Below are positions 50,700 through 62,139 of a stretch of DNA of 64,000 bases, one piece after another. Below the pieces are notes generated by a model. The model did not search any database and was not told the DNA's origin. It was given only the letters and a program-made list of their open reading frames with translations. The stretch is from contig OW285197.1 in assembly GCA_935421135.1 (NCBI GenBank), positions 14,017,223-14,081,222 of the forward strand. Reading direction: 5' to 3'. Position numbers and translations under genes: made by a program. Within the stretch, counting starts at the first letter, position 1. Each line of letters opens with the position of its first letter. The stretch comes from Bugulina stolonifera (Eukaryota > Bryozoa > Gymnolaemata > Cheilostomatida > Bugulidae).

Positions 50700-51800
50700 A
50701 ATGTGTAAATCGTCACACTGAAACCATTAATACGGTAATTAATACACTCTAAATTGAGAGTGTGCCGTACCTAAGTTAAACCAAATGAATTTATGACAAG
50801 AAATGCACATTTCTGGAATAACACGATGCTGGCCAACCAATAGCCTGTGTTAGTAGTGTACTTAACAATTGGAGTCTTAAACCCTACCACCTCTATTGTG
50901 GGTGCACACTAATTGTTAACCGTGTACCCTGTAAATAAAGAGACAAGTAGACACTTCTGTGTATCTTTACTTTAAACACTGGATGGCATCAGTTGAATAA
51001 CAAGTATGTGTGACTGTATTATACACGTGTGACTGTATTATACACATGTGACTGTATTATACACATGTACCTGCACACACCAAACTGTTTGGTAGAATGT
51101 AATGTTTTAGTTGATGTTGTAAGCTGTACGCTAGGACTGTATCATGAATGTATCCATCGGCTAAAGAAGATGTAAAAGTTAACATTATTTTACCTTTACA
51201 TGTCAATTTAGAACGTTAAAATGGGTTTACTACATCCAGTGTCGATAAAAAATAGGAATCGTGGAAACTAGCTTATGATCCTACAGGAACTTAGCCTATG
51301 GTCCTACAGAAACTTAGCTTATGGTCCTTCACAGCAGTTCTACATGTAAATTTTTTATCAAAACTCAGCTATTATGTGTAAATTCCACCAATTATGTTGA
51401 GCAAATGATGAGTCATATTATGTGATAGCTTCCATGTCGATCCCATCATTTCTGGTTCTACTAACCTACTCAAGTCACAATCATTAATGATATTATAATA
51501 TAATTGCAACATAATATTACTATAATTTTGTTATATCATCAATATATTTATTATAATATTATTATTATTATTATTATATTGTAATAATATAATTTCTGTT
51601 AGTTATTCAAAAATTATTGCAAGAATTTTAAACACGATTTAAACCATTTAGATTAGCTGAGATCTATGAAGAGCCTTAATTCCATACTACTTACTGTGTA
51701 GATGATACCATACCGCTTACTGTGTAGATCATGTGGTGCAGTTTAACTGTTTAACAGCATTGGCATCTTACTGACTGCAGTTGATATAATATACTGCAGG
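50700..51800. other. Intergenic between Bcl-2 genes 1 and 2
   Basis: AT-rich, with a short 19-bp repeat (GTGACTGTATTATACACAT, 51008-51066) and a TATTATTA-rich stretch (51480-51600). The promoter of gene 2 should lie here, but no motif is decisive. Confidence 0.5.
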
Positions 51801-51808
51801 AACCGGAT

Positions 51809-54235
51809 ATGGCTCACGAGGTCCACCCACTGTCCACTCGTAATATTGTCATGCATTTCGTTCAGCAAAGGTACGAATATAAAGTTATTCCTCTTGTTTA
51901 TATGATAATATAGTAACATCCATTGAGGAACACCACAATTATAGCACGAGATGTACAATATTTCATGTTTCTACGTTTTCATTATATGCGGGAAAAATTG
52001 TTAGCTACATGACTGTAATATACTTGTGCAAAATGACGATCTAACACTTGGGACCGTGCACACACCTGCACACACCTGCACCCACCTGCACACACCTGCA
52101 CACACCTGCACCCACCTGCACACACCTGCACCCACCTGCACACAGTAATATACAATGCAATGTTGCTCTATATTTGCTTACATTGTAGGTTGCTGAAAGC
52201 GGCAGGGTTCGGCAGTGATTGTTTCAAGGTCATCGCTAAGGCGATAGACGAGAGATTTAATGTGTCACCAGGTTCTACGACTATATCGCTGTGCAGGATC
52301 CTCACTAATAAAGGTGAGTTATGAGTTAAGTATTGCGTGTAATTTATGTTATGTAATGTATGTTATGTAATGCATGTTATGTAATGCATCTTATGTAATG
52401 CATCTTATGTAATGCATCTTATGTAATGCGTTGTTCCCATCAACACTGGTAAGCCTGAATAATATTTATTTCCTTTTTCTTGTGACAATGGTCTGCAACT
52501 AGAGCATGTCATGCAATGAAACATCTACACGTGAGTCACGAAACACATATATGTATAAGCAGCTTCAGAAAACATAACATCTTTATTAGAACCATGAATG
52601 TTTAGCCTGGATGCATACATAACCTTTTGTTACTAATGAACAATTAGCAAACCATTTTATGTTACTATTATATTATTATTACAATGATAAATTATTATAA
52701 TATTGCCGTCTCATTTGACTACATTTGTTGGCAAGTCTGTGTTTGCTACTTTTGAAAAGCCAAGAAAAAGGAACAAAAATTGCTGATAGAATATGTATCA
52801 CAATTTTTGGCCTGACAACGTGTGAGACTGCAAATGATGATATAAACATGGATCTCACCCTGCTCTGTGGAACTTGATTGCAGAAATGAGGCTAATCGGA
52901 GATGACCTGCTGATAGGTAACCGACTCTGCTACATCACCAACTCCATTCCTCCGTCTCTACCTGCACAGCAGGCGTGGAAACTGTACAAGATACCTCTAG
53001 ACGTTATGTTCTGTGATGGCCAGATATGCTGGGGTCGGGTCTTCATGGTACGTAAGAGAGGGGTCGAGTTTTCATGGTACGTGTAAGAGAGTGGATGTAG
53101 ATGCAGACTGAACAGTGATAGTGAGATAGCCTTTGTTCTTTGCCGCGTGTTCATGATATCCATTATTTTCCTGGATGTAAAACTATAGGCTAATCATTAT
53201 GGAGAAGTGTAGGTAGCCTGTGGTCATACTACACATAACACTGGATTACACAAGAGAGGTATATTAGATTTTCAAAGTGAAATTTGCAGCCAAAACTTAC
53301 AATTCTGTCTCAATCAAGGCATGCTGCAGGTTTGGTGGTTAGTTGAGTCAACTATTACATGAGGGTGAAAGTGGGCATTAGATAGACTGCCGGATAGTTG
53401 CTATGGGAACAGGATTAGCTATTTGTGTGTATATAAGACTGTGAGCTTACCATATCAGACCTCTTGATAGCCAGGGATTGATATTTCTGACTGCTCACTG
53501 CTTGTAGTCTATGCTATGACACTATGTTCCAATGAAACACTGACAACTTTCTGTTATATAATGTAGGTGATCATATATACACATGTACTGTGTCACAGCG
53601 CACTAGAGATCGGCTATATGGGGAGAATAGCTGAGCTCATTGAATGGTGTACGGACTACATCCAGGTGTGTGGTATCGAGACTTGGATACAAGGTCAAGG
53701 TGGCTGGGTGAGTTATACATACACATAGTTAATCCATCTAGCGTAGACTGTATACATTGTGAAGAAGCTGTACAGTACAATAATACGGCAGCATTTAAGC
53801 ATTACAGTACGACAGCATTAGAGAGAAATCAAAATCTCTAAAGCATAATATTCACACTTTGTATTGATGACAAAAACTAAAATAATAATCTGGCATTACA
53901 CACATGATTGTAATAACATTCCAATTCAGCGTTCAATTCGTACAAAGTTAGTTCGAAAACATGTCATCCTTTTGGTGCTTGTCTAGCAGCCAGTCTATAG
54001 ATTTATATGTAAGAGCTTCACTTAACCCTGTGTTACCGCCCAATAGGAGCACATCACTAGGCGTAGGAAGATGGGAAATGGATGTGGAGATCAAACAGAT
54101 CTCCCAATTCAGGAGACATCTGGAGAAGCAACGGCCATCTTGAATTCATCGGGAGCAATGTTGAGAGCGATGGCTGCCAGGTTACACCTGACTGATCATT
54201 CTAAGCCCGATCAGCCTCACTCTGATGATAAATGA
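51809..54235 (+). CDS. Bcl-2 family protein 2, Bax/Bak-like (5 exons, 226 aa)
   Basis: Exons 51809-51870, 52189-52313, 52884-53047, 53567-53707 and 54047-54235 join in phase to 681 nt. Helix 1 is STRNIVMHFVQQRL. The BH3 segment MRLIGDDLLIGNRL keeps the hydrophobic-x3-Gly-Asp core of Bax/Bak. BH1 is CDGQICWGRVFM, continuing as VIIYTHVL after a phase-0 intron. BH2 is ETWIQGQGGW, followed directly by an intron, as in the other two Bcl-2 genes here. Within the family this combination points to a multidomain, possibly pro-apoptotic member. The last exon (EHITRRRKMGNGCGDQ...) is polar and has no C-terminal membrane anchor, which is unusual for Bax/Bak. That exon is supported only by acceptor and open frame, so an alternative 3' exon with an anchor is possible. 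Confidence 0.85.
52058..52145. repeat. CACACCTGCACC repeats
   Basis: About eight short CACACCTGCAC/CACCCACCTGCA units just upstream of exon 2 of Bcl-2 gene 2. Intronic. Confidence 0.85.
52335..52435. repeat. TGTAATGCATCTTA 14-bp repeats
   Basis: Six or so units directly after exon 2 of Bcl-2 gene 2. Intronic. Confidence 0.85.
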
Positions 54236-54239
54236 ATTT

Positions 54240-54245
54240 AATAAA
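54240..54245 (+). terminator. AATAAA signal of Bcl-2 gene 2
   Basis: The hexamer lies five bases after the TGA. Short, but it agrees with the proposed last exon. Confidence 0.5.
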
Positions 54246-54249
54246 TTAT

Positions 54250-55400
54250 AATATTATTATTCTAATATGTAGCCCTTCCGCTGTTTTATGTAAATATATG
54301 AGTGGATAGAGATGCATTGTTGTCATTGTTAATTGAGGGAAGCAACACTGTTCCTGGCCTCGACTCATAGATCAATTATAGCAACAGAGTAGCTACTTTG
54401 GTAAAATTATATTTGCCTGCCTGTATCTATCTATTATTTGCTGATGGTGTGGCAGATGTTACTGTCGTATTTCCGTCATCGTTATGGCGTTTGTCGTTAT
54501 GGACATTGTGTCGTATGCAAGTAGCATGCTACTAATGCAATGTAAAGACCGATGCGGTTAACACCCTCCAATGATGTACTATAATCTTGCTTGTTCAAGT
54601 TACCACACATAGTCAGTGGTGGTGGTCTGTGGTTGATGGTGGTGGTCTGTGAGCTGATACCAGAACTAAGATATCAAACTCATGGTAGTGTATTCTGATA
54701 AGTTTCAGTGATTTATTTGGATACTAATTGAGATAAATATTGGAGGGAATGGGTGTGTAGACAATGTTATAGTAGTTGTTTGATTGGATTTACATATTTA
54801 GAGTCAAGAGAAGTGTTCATGCTTATGACGTTATCTCTATAACAACTGATATTGTATTGTAGTGTTCAGGGGAGCATGATTTCCTTTACAGATGAGACAG
54901 CTAGGGGAGCCAGACATACATGTAAGGTGTGACATCATCACATCTCTCTGTTGATGATCTTACAAACTGTTAATATGGTATATGGTAATATAAATTATAC
55001 TTCATACTGTGAGGCTGCATACTGTATCACAATATTGCAGCTGTAATATTGTGGCAGCCATCTTGTCCATGCAAACTAGAGCATAGGATGCCCTAGAGTA
55101 AACCCGTAGAGTTACCTTCCCCCTGGTATCAGTACCAAGTGTCATATTACTATATAATCATTATGTATTATGCACATGTACACCATGTAACTAGGCCTAC
55201 ACTTTACTATGACTCATCTAATGCATTGTGTACTGATGCTCTACACTGTCATTACCATAGAGTTATCCCCTCCAGTTATCTGGGAGAAGATAACTCTATG
55301 GGACTACAATATGCTCCTTTTCAAGCAAGACATGATTACAAAGTTTTGTGTATTTGTTTCACATGGTTATTTTTATGAAAATATAATGTAACTTGTTTAA
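54250..55400. other. Intergenic between convergent Bcl-2 genes 2 and 3
   Basis: AT-rich DNA without a recognised gene. The two flanking genes point toward each other, so both 3' ends should fall near the edges. Confidence 0.5.
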
Positions 55401-55408
55401 GTTTGCTT

Positions 55409-57987
55409 TTATTCAACTCTCTGATCAACTCCTCTTCGATAGTTGCTGAGTTCTTTTATATAGTTACTTTTGCTTAGGTCTATTGTGCCTGTCGTCCCAA
55501 CCAGACAGTACTGCAAACACAGAGAACACAGGCTATTAAATTGTGCCCAAGCAATTGAAATTCTTTTTTCCCCACCCAGGAAGCTCAGGAGTTATTTATT
55601 TACTGTTGAGCATAAGCTAACTAGCATCATAACCAACTGACTGAAAGTGGGCGTGTCCATTCGACTCTACTACAAATGGGCGTGTCCACTCTACTCTACT
55701 ACTCTATGAAGCACATATTACATGACACGGTAGCTGATGAGAGTGTTCAAAAACCACGGATGAATGTTTTCGGAACGTCCTGTTTCTAACTGAAATTTTC
55801 TAAATACCCTTTCACCATTTATAATATACCCCTATACCATTTATAATATACCCAGGGCCACCGGTGCTATCATGCATACTCATGAAATGAAAGTATAGTT
55901 GTTAACAGTATTGACAAAGATTGGTTAGCTTTATATCTACTTCTAGTCTGTAGAATGATGTGCTACTGGAGTGGGGGGGGGGGGGGGGTTACCTACCCAG
56001 CCACCGTGCTCTTTTACAATGTCTTCATAGTGAACCCTTGCATGATCTAGAAGTCTCTCTACCATCCCCATTATGGCCAGTCTGTGTCTGTTGCCGTAGT
56101 TGGACATGCGTGATATCAGGAAAGCAGAATCTCCAGTTACAAAAAGAGCCTGTAATCCATGGGCACTCATAGGCTATTGATTGTAATTAGAAGTTGTCCT
56201 CTCTCAATTAAGAGAGGGCAACTTCTAATTGCAATCAATATTTTATTGATTGCTCATGCGGCAATCACAAAGCATTATAATTTATAGAGCATGGAGAGGC
56301 AGCATCTAATTTTTTATAACTACATGTAGAAGTAAATTCCTCTTGAACAAACTTAATTGAACAGCTGGTCAGTCAGCTGACCGATCACGTTTGCTCAAGA
56401 GGAATTTACATGTACTTTTGCATGTAGTTATAAAAATGAGATACTGCCTCTCCATGCTTTATAATACACAATGCAAGAGTGTCTTTGATTGGACAAACAC
56501 TGAAGGAATAAATGATTGGCTTCTATCTTCACTGAACATATTATACATAAATACAGGACACATATGATGCAAAGCCGAGTGAACTGGTCACTAAACCAGT
56601 CACCAAGTCTGTGGATGTACAGTTCAACTGATTATAGCTGGCACACACTCAGTCAGCACTGTCTGTATAGTCATACTAACCCTCATAAAGTGATTGACAG
56701 ATCGGTCCCTCCTCCTACGTGGGTGGAGCCATCTCCCTTCATTCAGAACTTTGCTGTAGTCAGCCAGGAAGGAGTTTGCAGACTGGGAGTCTCTGAAGAG
56801 GTTAACAATGTGTTTAGTGAAGCACAAGGCATGGCCGTCTTCACTGATGACTCTCACTGCAAAGTCATGGTGGATCACAGGATGAAGAAGAGACCTCAAT
56901 GGAATGCAATATCCTAGTGACACGTGCAAGCAGGTGAAAGTAAACTAGCATTAGTGACATGTGCAAACAGGTGAGAGTAAACTAGCATTAGTGACATGTG
57001 CAAACAGGTGAGAGTAAACTAGCATAGTGACATGTGCAAACAGGTGAGAGTAAACTAGCATTCATATTATACTAGTATTACCATGTTGTTACTATATATA
57101 ACCTGCCTACACTTAGTTATACACAAGACTCTCCGTAACCAGCGTAATATAACTATAAATATTATAACAATTACACGTATATTCAACACTCTGTGTAGGA
57201 CGTACTGTACTCATGGATGGCGTCTCGTAAAGCATTGCAGTCTTTTGGTGGAGGAATTACGTGCTCACTGTCTTCTGAACTTTCTAGTGACGCTGACAGT
57301 GATGGGTCACCACAAACCATGCTCATGTTTTCAGATGCCGACATCTGGGTGTTTATGGCCATTGTGTAGATCTGTGAAGGTCGGTATTGTAGCTGCTCAC
57401 TGATCACTTCAAGCTCGGCATTCACTTGAGCCACAAAATTCCTGTCTGGGTGCGGTTCATTCTCGTATTGGATGTGTCTGTCTCCAGAGCTTCTGGTCGG
57501 GAACAGGGCAGCCATCAGCTTGCATCCTTCATTGCACCTATAATAGAATAGAGTATTCTATCTACAGTACACCTACAGTACACCTGCCAGTACACCTACA
57601 GTACACCTGTTAGTCCGCCTACAGTACATCTACAGTACACCTACTGTTCACCTACAGTGCACCTACAGTACACCTAATGTACAGTGCACCTACAGTACAC
57701 CTACAGTACACCTACAGTACACCTACAGTACACCTACAGTGCACCTACAGTGCACCTACAGTACACCTACAGTGCACCTACGGTAGACCTACAGTACACC
57801 TACAGTGCACCTACAGTACACCTACAGTACACCTACAGTACACCTACAGTACATCTGTATGTAGTTACATGTACAAATAATGTATATTATATTCATCTTA
57901 CAGGACGGAGATATAGTCTGTGATGATCTGTATAGTTGTGACCTGCTTTCTCCTCCTCCCAGACACTCTACCGGCTCTCAATGCCAT
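55409..57987 (-). CDS. Bcl-2 family protein 3, divergent (5 exons, about 309 aa)
   Basis: Minus-strand exons 57987-57902, 57537-57206, 56913-56681, 56173-55997 and 55510-55409 join with matching phases (930 nt). Helix 1 is TTIQIITDYISVL, like that of the two neighbours. An extended Ser/Glu-rich loop (SLESSEDSEHVIPPPKD) follows. The BH1 position has DRSVNHFMR, then a phase-0 intron and a segment with LQALFVTGDSAF. BH2 is YEDIVKEHGGW, with the intron directly after the Trp. BH1 is degenerate: the usual Trp-Gly-Arg is absent. Intron positions match the two plus-strand Bcl-2 genes exactly, which is the main argument for homology. The last exon rests only on an acceptor (TTTGCAG) and 33 open codons. 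A plus-strand ORF over exon 3 also stays open but lacks splice support. The convergent orientation argues for a separate regulatory unit. Confidence 0.55.
55972..55988. repeat. Poly-G run
   Basis: About 17 consecutive G just inside the intron donor of Bcl-2 gene 3 (C on the gene's strand). Length uncertain. Confidence 0.85.
56200..56470. repeat. Imperfect palindrome
   Basis: TAGAAGTAAATTCCTCTTGA near 56327 is mirrored by TCAAGAGGAATTTACATGTA near 56393. GCATGGAGAGGCAG at 56287 pairs with CTGCCTCTCCATGC at 56444. This is a small foldback element in the intron between exons 3 and 4 of Bcl-2 gene 3. Confidence 0.75.
56920..57062. repeat. About 38-bp repeat, four copies
   Basis: Units of GTGACATGTGCAAACAGGTG followed by AGAGTAAACTAGCATTA, in the intron between exons 2 and 3 of Bcl-2 gene 3. 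Confidence 0.85.
57555..57852. repeat. 11-bp minisatellite (CACCTACAGTA)
   Basis: More than 20 copies with GTGCA/GTACA variants, in intron 1 of Bcl-2 gene 3. It yields repeat ORFs in two plus-strand frames that are not genes. Confidence 0.9.
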
Positions 57988-58230
57988 CCTAAGGTGAAGG
58001 TTCTCTAAGGATCTGATGCTCACACTAACAATACCAGCTTGTGGTGAGTAAAGGATCTAACTTCACTAACATTAGGATAATTCCTTACATACTTCTCTAT
58101 GGCAACGCAGTAGTCCTGGTATTCTAAACATTTCTGAAATCGTCTCAATACTCAGTAGTAGTACCATAGACTCTGTCATGAAATCCACTACAACTCAGGT
58201 ACAGCTGCAGTGCAGTTTGTGTTACCTGAT

Positions 58231-58950
58231 AGTAGTATAGTCAGTGCAGATCTACACAGACACCCGGCCCTTTCCGCGTCGTATTAGCCCTAGATCCAAA
58301 AACTCCCCGGGCGGACGACCACCCCACCCGTCCTCTCGCCCCTCCTCTCCCCTAAACCTCACTCTATGTGCAAAGCCCTAGAACCTACTCCCCCCCATCG
58401 CGGGTGGGGTTTCAAAAACCTCATCGGCTGTTCCGTAGAACCCAGTCTAAAGAGCAAACCCCTCGCCCGGTCCCACGGCTCGGGCGAGGGGGCGCGCGTA
58501 CGCGCGCGCCCCCCCGCCCCGCGAACCCCACCCGTCCTCCCTCCACCCGTCCCCGCCCCTCCCCACCCCTCCCCACCCCAAACCCCTCCGCCTCGCCCTC
58601 CGCCTCGCGGCGGTTCTCGTTCGCGAGTCCAGCCGTGGCCCCACGCCGCCGTCCCCCCGCCCATCCCCCGCCCCTCCCCCGCTCTCCCGCCCCAACGACC
58701 CGTCGCGGCCCTCGCGGGCGGACCGTCGGCTGGAGTAGGGTGAAGCGAAGGAAAATACGGGTTAGAGTAATGATATCCCGCTATGAAAAACGTGAGCGAG
58801 GGTAATGGTACACGAATTTGTTTTAAATTTCAATACGTTTGAGAGTAATAGTACGGTGAAGCGAAGAAAAATACGGGTTGGAGTAATGATAGGGTACGCC
58901 CGTGCGGAGTGCCCGTGCAGAGTTTACGACGCTGACTATACTACTATAAG
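58231..58950. repeat. GC-rich cassette, copy 1
   Basis: Strikingly GC- and CpG-rich DNA (especially 58470-58720) in an AT-rich region. It is bracketed by AGTAGTATAGTCAG at 58231 and its inverse CTGACTATACTACT near 58935-58948. A 37-bp word (GGTGAAGCGAAG.AAAATAC and following) occurs twice, near 58739 and 58855. The first approximately 178 bp reappear at 63823-64000. Overlapping GC-driven ORFs on both strands show only Pro/Arg/Gly-rich low complexity. It does not match rRNA sequence I can recall. Confidence 0.7.
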
Positions 58951-58958
58951 AAACTTAC

Positions 58959-59110
58959 CGAGTGGTGGTGGTGGTGCTTCCGGATGATTTCTTCGCCGGG
59001 GACTGTTGAGACTGAACTGGTCGGGGTGACACCGCACTCGCGCGCTCCTCCGTTCGAGCGCCCCCGGACCTCCGATGAAAGACTCGCGCCTTAACCCTCG
59101 TTTCCCTGGT
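58959..59110 (-). CDS. Possible exon, Ser/Thr-rich, unknown function
   Basis: On the minus strand, a frame reading SAVSPRPVQSQQSPAKK and then a Thr run ends at an excellent donor (CACTCG/GTAAGT). I cannot place its acceptor or partner exon. It may belong to the same gene as the polymerase-like exon upstream on that strand. Confidence 0.25.
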
Positions 59111-59404
59111 TTGGCGAGGTAAATGGTTTTTAATGTATTAGCTAGTGTTTTATTGCTCGGTTTTAAGGTTACAACCGGTAAACCCTCCGTTTTGAGGACG
59201 GAGACCCCTTACAATAGAGAGTGAATGTGAAGAAAAATATACGGGTATATGTACAAGGGTTATGTTGCACTGTTCGTTTACTCTCCAATTTATCGAATGA
59301 AGTAGTCTCATCTCCGAGAAATCAGTACTAGCATTCTATAGGACTCGTACTCACCCCGTCTTCTGCAACCTTCCGCTTACCATAGAGGTAGGTGAGTCCG
59401 GTCT

Positions 59405-59552
59405 TTAGCTGGGTGTAGCTATACGTTTGGTTTCCTCTTCTGATAAATTTTTATCTTTTCGGATGAGCGCATCTATACTACGAGCACTCAGGGCCATGTA
59501 AGCGCTATCCGTGTCCATTTCTACGTACTCAAACTCCTCTCTGCTGACGAAT
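59405..59552 (-). CDS. Family B DNA polymerase fragment (DTDS motif exon)
   Basis: The minus-strand frame after acceptor TTATTTTCACAG reads FVSREEFEYVEMDTDSAYMA, then continues for about 28 residues to a TAA. Y-x-DTDS is the catalytic motif C of family B DNA polymerases, and E-x-DTDSAYMAL wording is typical of the protein-primed polymerases in Polinton/Maverick-like and related elements. No other polymerase motif, integrase, ATPase or protease is visible nearby, so this is a fragment or the last exon of a gene whose remainder lies in sequence not recognised here. Confidence 0.6.
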
Positions 59553-59639
59553 CTGTGAAAATAAAATGGACGGGTTGGAGGGTGCTGACACCGAAGAATA
59601 AATAGAGAAGGATTTGATAAAATCTTTGTGTAGTCTAGT

Positions 59640-61300
59640 TCTACTCATCTATCCATATGTGTACACATGTTAAAATACCTTTATATAATAGTTCAAACAC
59701 AATTGAATGAATAAAAGACACATATCTAAAGGAGTATGTCATAGCTATTATTAGCAAGAAAAGACTGTGTGCATGTGTTAAGTCAGCATACATAATACAT
59801 TAAATAAGCTTTTCACAATAGTAGCGATAGAATAAATAAAAGGTTGTATGCATGTGTTAAGTCAGCATTATGTAATTCATTAAATAAACTTTTCACAATA
59901 GTAGCAATAGAATATATAAAAGGTTGTATGCATGTGTTAAGTCAGCATTATGTAATACATTAAATAAACTTTTTACAATACTAGCAATAGAATGAATAAA
60001 TGTGTACACATGGTAAAATACCATTATATAATAATTTAAACACAATTGAATGAATAAAACGCACATATATGTAAAGGAGTATGGCATACCTATTATTAGC
60101 AAGAAAAGGCTGTGTGCATGTGTTAAGTCAGCATATATAATACATTAAATAAACTTTTCACAAAGTCAGCATAATATATAATACATTAAATAAACTTTTC
60201 ACAATAGTAGCAATAGAATAAATAAAAGGTTGTGTGCATGTGTTAAGTCAGCATTATGTAATTCATTAAATAAACTTTTCACAATGGTAGCAATAGAATA
60301 AATAAAAGATTGTGTACACATGTTAAAATACCATTATATAATAATTTAAACACAATTGAATGAATAAAAGGCACATATGTAAAGGAGTATGACATACCTA
60401 TTATTAGCAAGAAAAGGCTGTGTGCATGTGTTAAGTCAGCATATATAATACATTAAATAAACTTTTCACAAAGTCAGCATAAGATATAATACATTAAATA
60501 AACTTTTCACAATAGTAGCAATAGAATAAATAAAGGGTTGTGTGCATGTGTTAAGTCAGCATTATGTAATTCATTAAATAAACTTTTCACAATAGTAGCT
60601 ATAGAATAAATAAAAGAGTGTGTACACATGTTAAAATACCTTTATATAATAATTTAAACACAATTGAAAGAATAGGCTGTGTGCATGTGTTAAGTCAGCA
60701 TATATAATGGATTAAATAAGCTTTTCACATAAAATACCTTTATATAATAATTTAAACACAGTTGAAAGAATAGGCTGTGTGCATGTGTTAAGTCAGCATA
60801 TATAATAGATTAAATAAGCTTTTCACAATAGTAGCAATTGAATAAATAAAAGGTTGTGTGCATGTGTTAAGTCAGCATTATGTAATTCATTAAATAAACT
60901 TTTCACAATAGTAGCAATAGAATAAATAAAAGATTGTGTACACATGTTGAAATACCTTTATATAATAGATTAAATAAGCTTTTCACATACCTATTATTAG
61001 CAAGAAAAGGCTGTGTGCATGTGTTAAGTCAGCATATATAATAGATTAAATAAGCTTTTCACAATAGTAGCAATAGAATAAATAAAAGGTTGTGTGCATG
61101 TGTTAAGTCAGCATTATGTAATTCATTAAATAAACTTTTCACAATAGTAGCAATAGAATAAATAAAAGATTGTGTACACATGTTAAAATACCTTTATATA
61201 ATAATTTAAACACAATTGAAAGAATAGGCTGTGTGCATGTGTTAAGTCAGCATCTATAATAGATTAAATAAGCTTTTCAATAGTAGGTAGGTGTCACTGT
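59640..61300. repeat. Left arm of a long palindrome, made of sub-repeats
   Basis: Irregular repeats of modules such as GTGCATGTGTTAAGTCAGCA, TTAAATAAACTTTTCACAAT, AGTAGCAATAGAATAAATAA, TGTACACATGTTAAAATACC and TATTATTAGCAAGAAAAGGC. From about 59954 the arm has an inverted counterpart ending at 63821. No coding region. Confidence 0.9.
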
Positions 61301-61599
61301 TTTAGTCTCCCTATAATAAATATAAAGTAGCAGGGTGTAAGTAATTTTTTAGCTTGATAGCATTATATACAATAAACACTTCACAATTGCTGCCAATTAC
61401 CCTATTTAGCACTAACCTTATGTTCTACTTGTTGAAATCTCTGATCAGGTGCTGACTAGTAGGTAGCTGTCTCTGTTTTAGTCTCACTCTGTTGACTAGA
61501 GGCTGATTGTACATACTGCTAGAGTGAGAAACTCATACCTTAAATAGTAGTATTCAGTAGGCGGAGTCTAACCATTTCCCCACCCTTTGCAATACCACC

Positions 61600-62096
61600 C
61601 CGATGCGTCCCGATGTGAATCCGAAGCCTCCCGATGCACCCCGATGCGAATCCGAAGCCTCCCGATGCACCCCGATGTGAATCCGAAGCCTCCCGATGCA
61701 CCCCGATGCGAATCCGAAGCCTCCCGATGCACCCCGGTGTGAATCCGAAGCATCCCGATGCACCCCGATGTGAATCCGAAGCCTCCCGATGCACCCGATG
61801 CGAATCCGAAGCCTCCCGATGCACCCCGATGTGAATCCGAAGCTTCCCGATGCATCCCGATGTGAATCCGAAGCTTCCCGATGCATCCCGATGTAACCCG
61901 ATGCACCCCGATGTGATTTGACACATCGGGGCACATCGGGATGCATCGGGAGGCTTCGGATTCGCATCGGGAAGCTTCGGATTCACATCGGGACGCATCG
62001 GGAGGCTTCGGATTCGCATCGGGGTGCATCGGGAGGCTTCGGATTCGCATCGGGGTGCATCGGGAGGCTTCGGATTCACATCGGGACGCATCGGGG
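61600..62096. repeat. 31-bp minisatellite at the palindrome centre
   Basis: Units of CCCGATGCACCCCGATGTGA plus ATCCGAAGCCT run forward to about 61910 and then inverted to about 62096. ORFs of 130-183 codons with HREASDSHRG-type repeats on both strands are by-products of the array. Confidence 0.95.
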
Positions 62097-62139
62097 TGGT
62101 ATTGCAAAGGGTGGGGAAATGGTTAGACTCCGCCTACTG

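Noticed and set aside
56516..56917. 133-codon plus-strand ORF
   Set aside because: The minus strand over the same bases fits a phase-consistent exon chain of Bcl-2 gene 3, while the plus frame has no recognisable domain or partners. Not fully excluded.
58359..58805. GC-rich ORFs of up to 145 codons, both strands
   Set aside because: Open because of high GC. The products are Pro/Arg/Gly low complexity and overlap each other on both strands.
58231..59260. Ribosomal RNA gene or spacer
   Set aside because: High GC and repetition suggested rDNA, but I could not match any conserved large or small subunit rRNA stretch on either strand. A similarity search would settle it.
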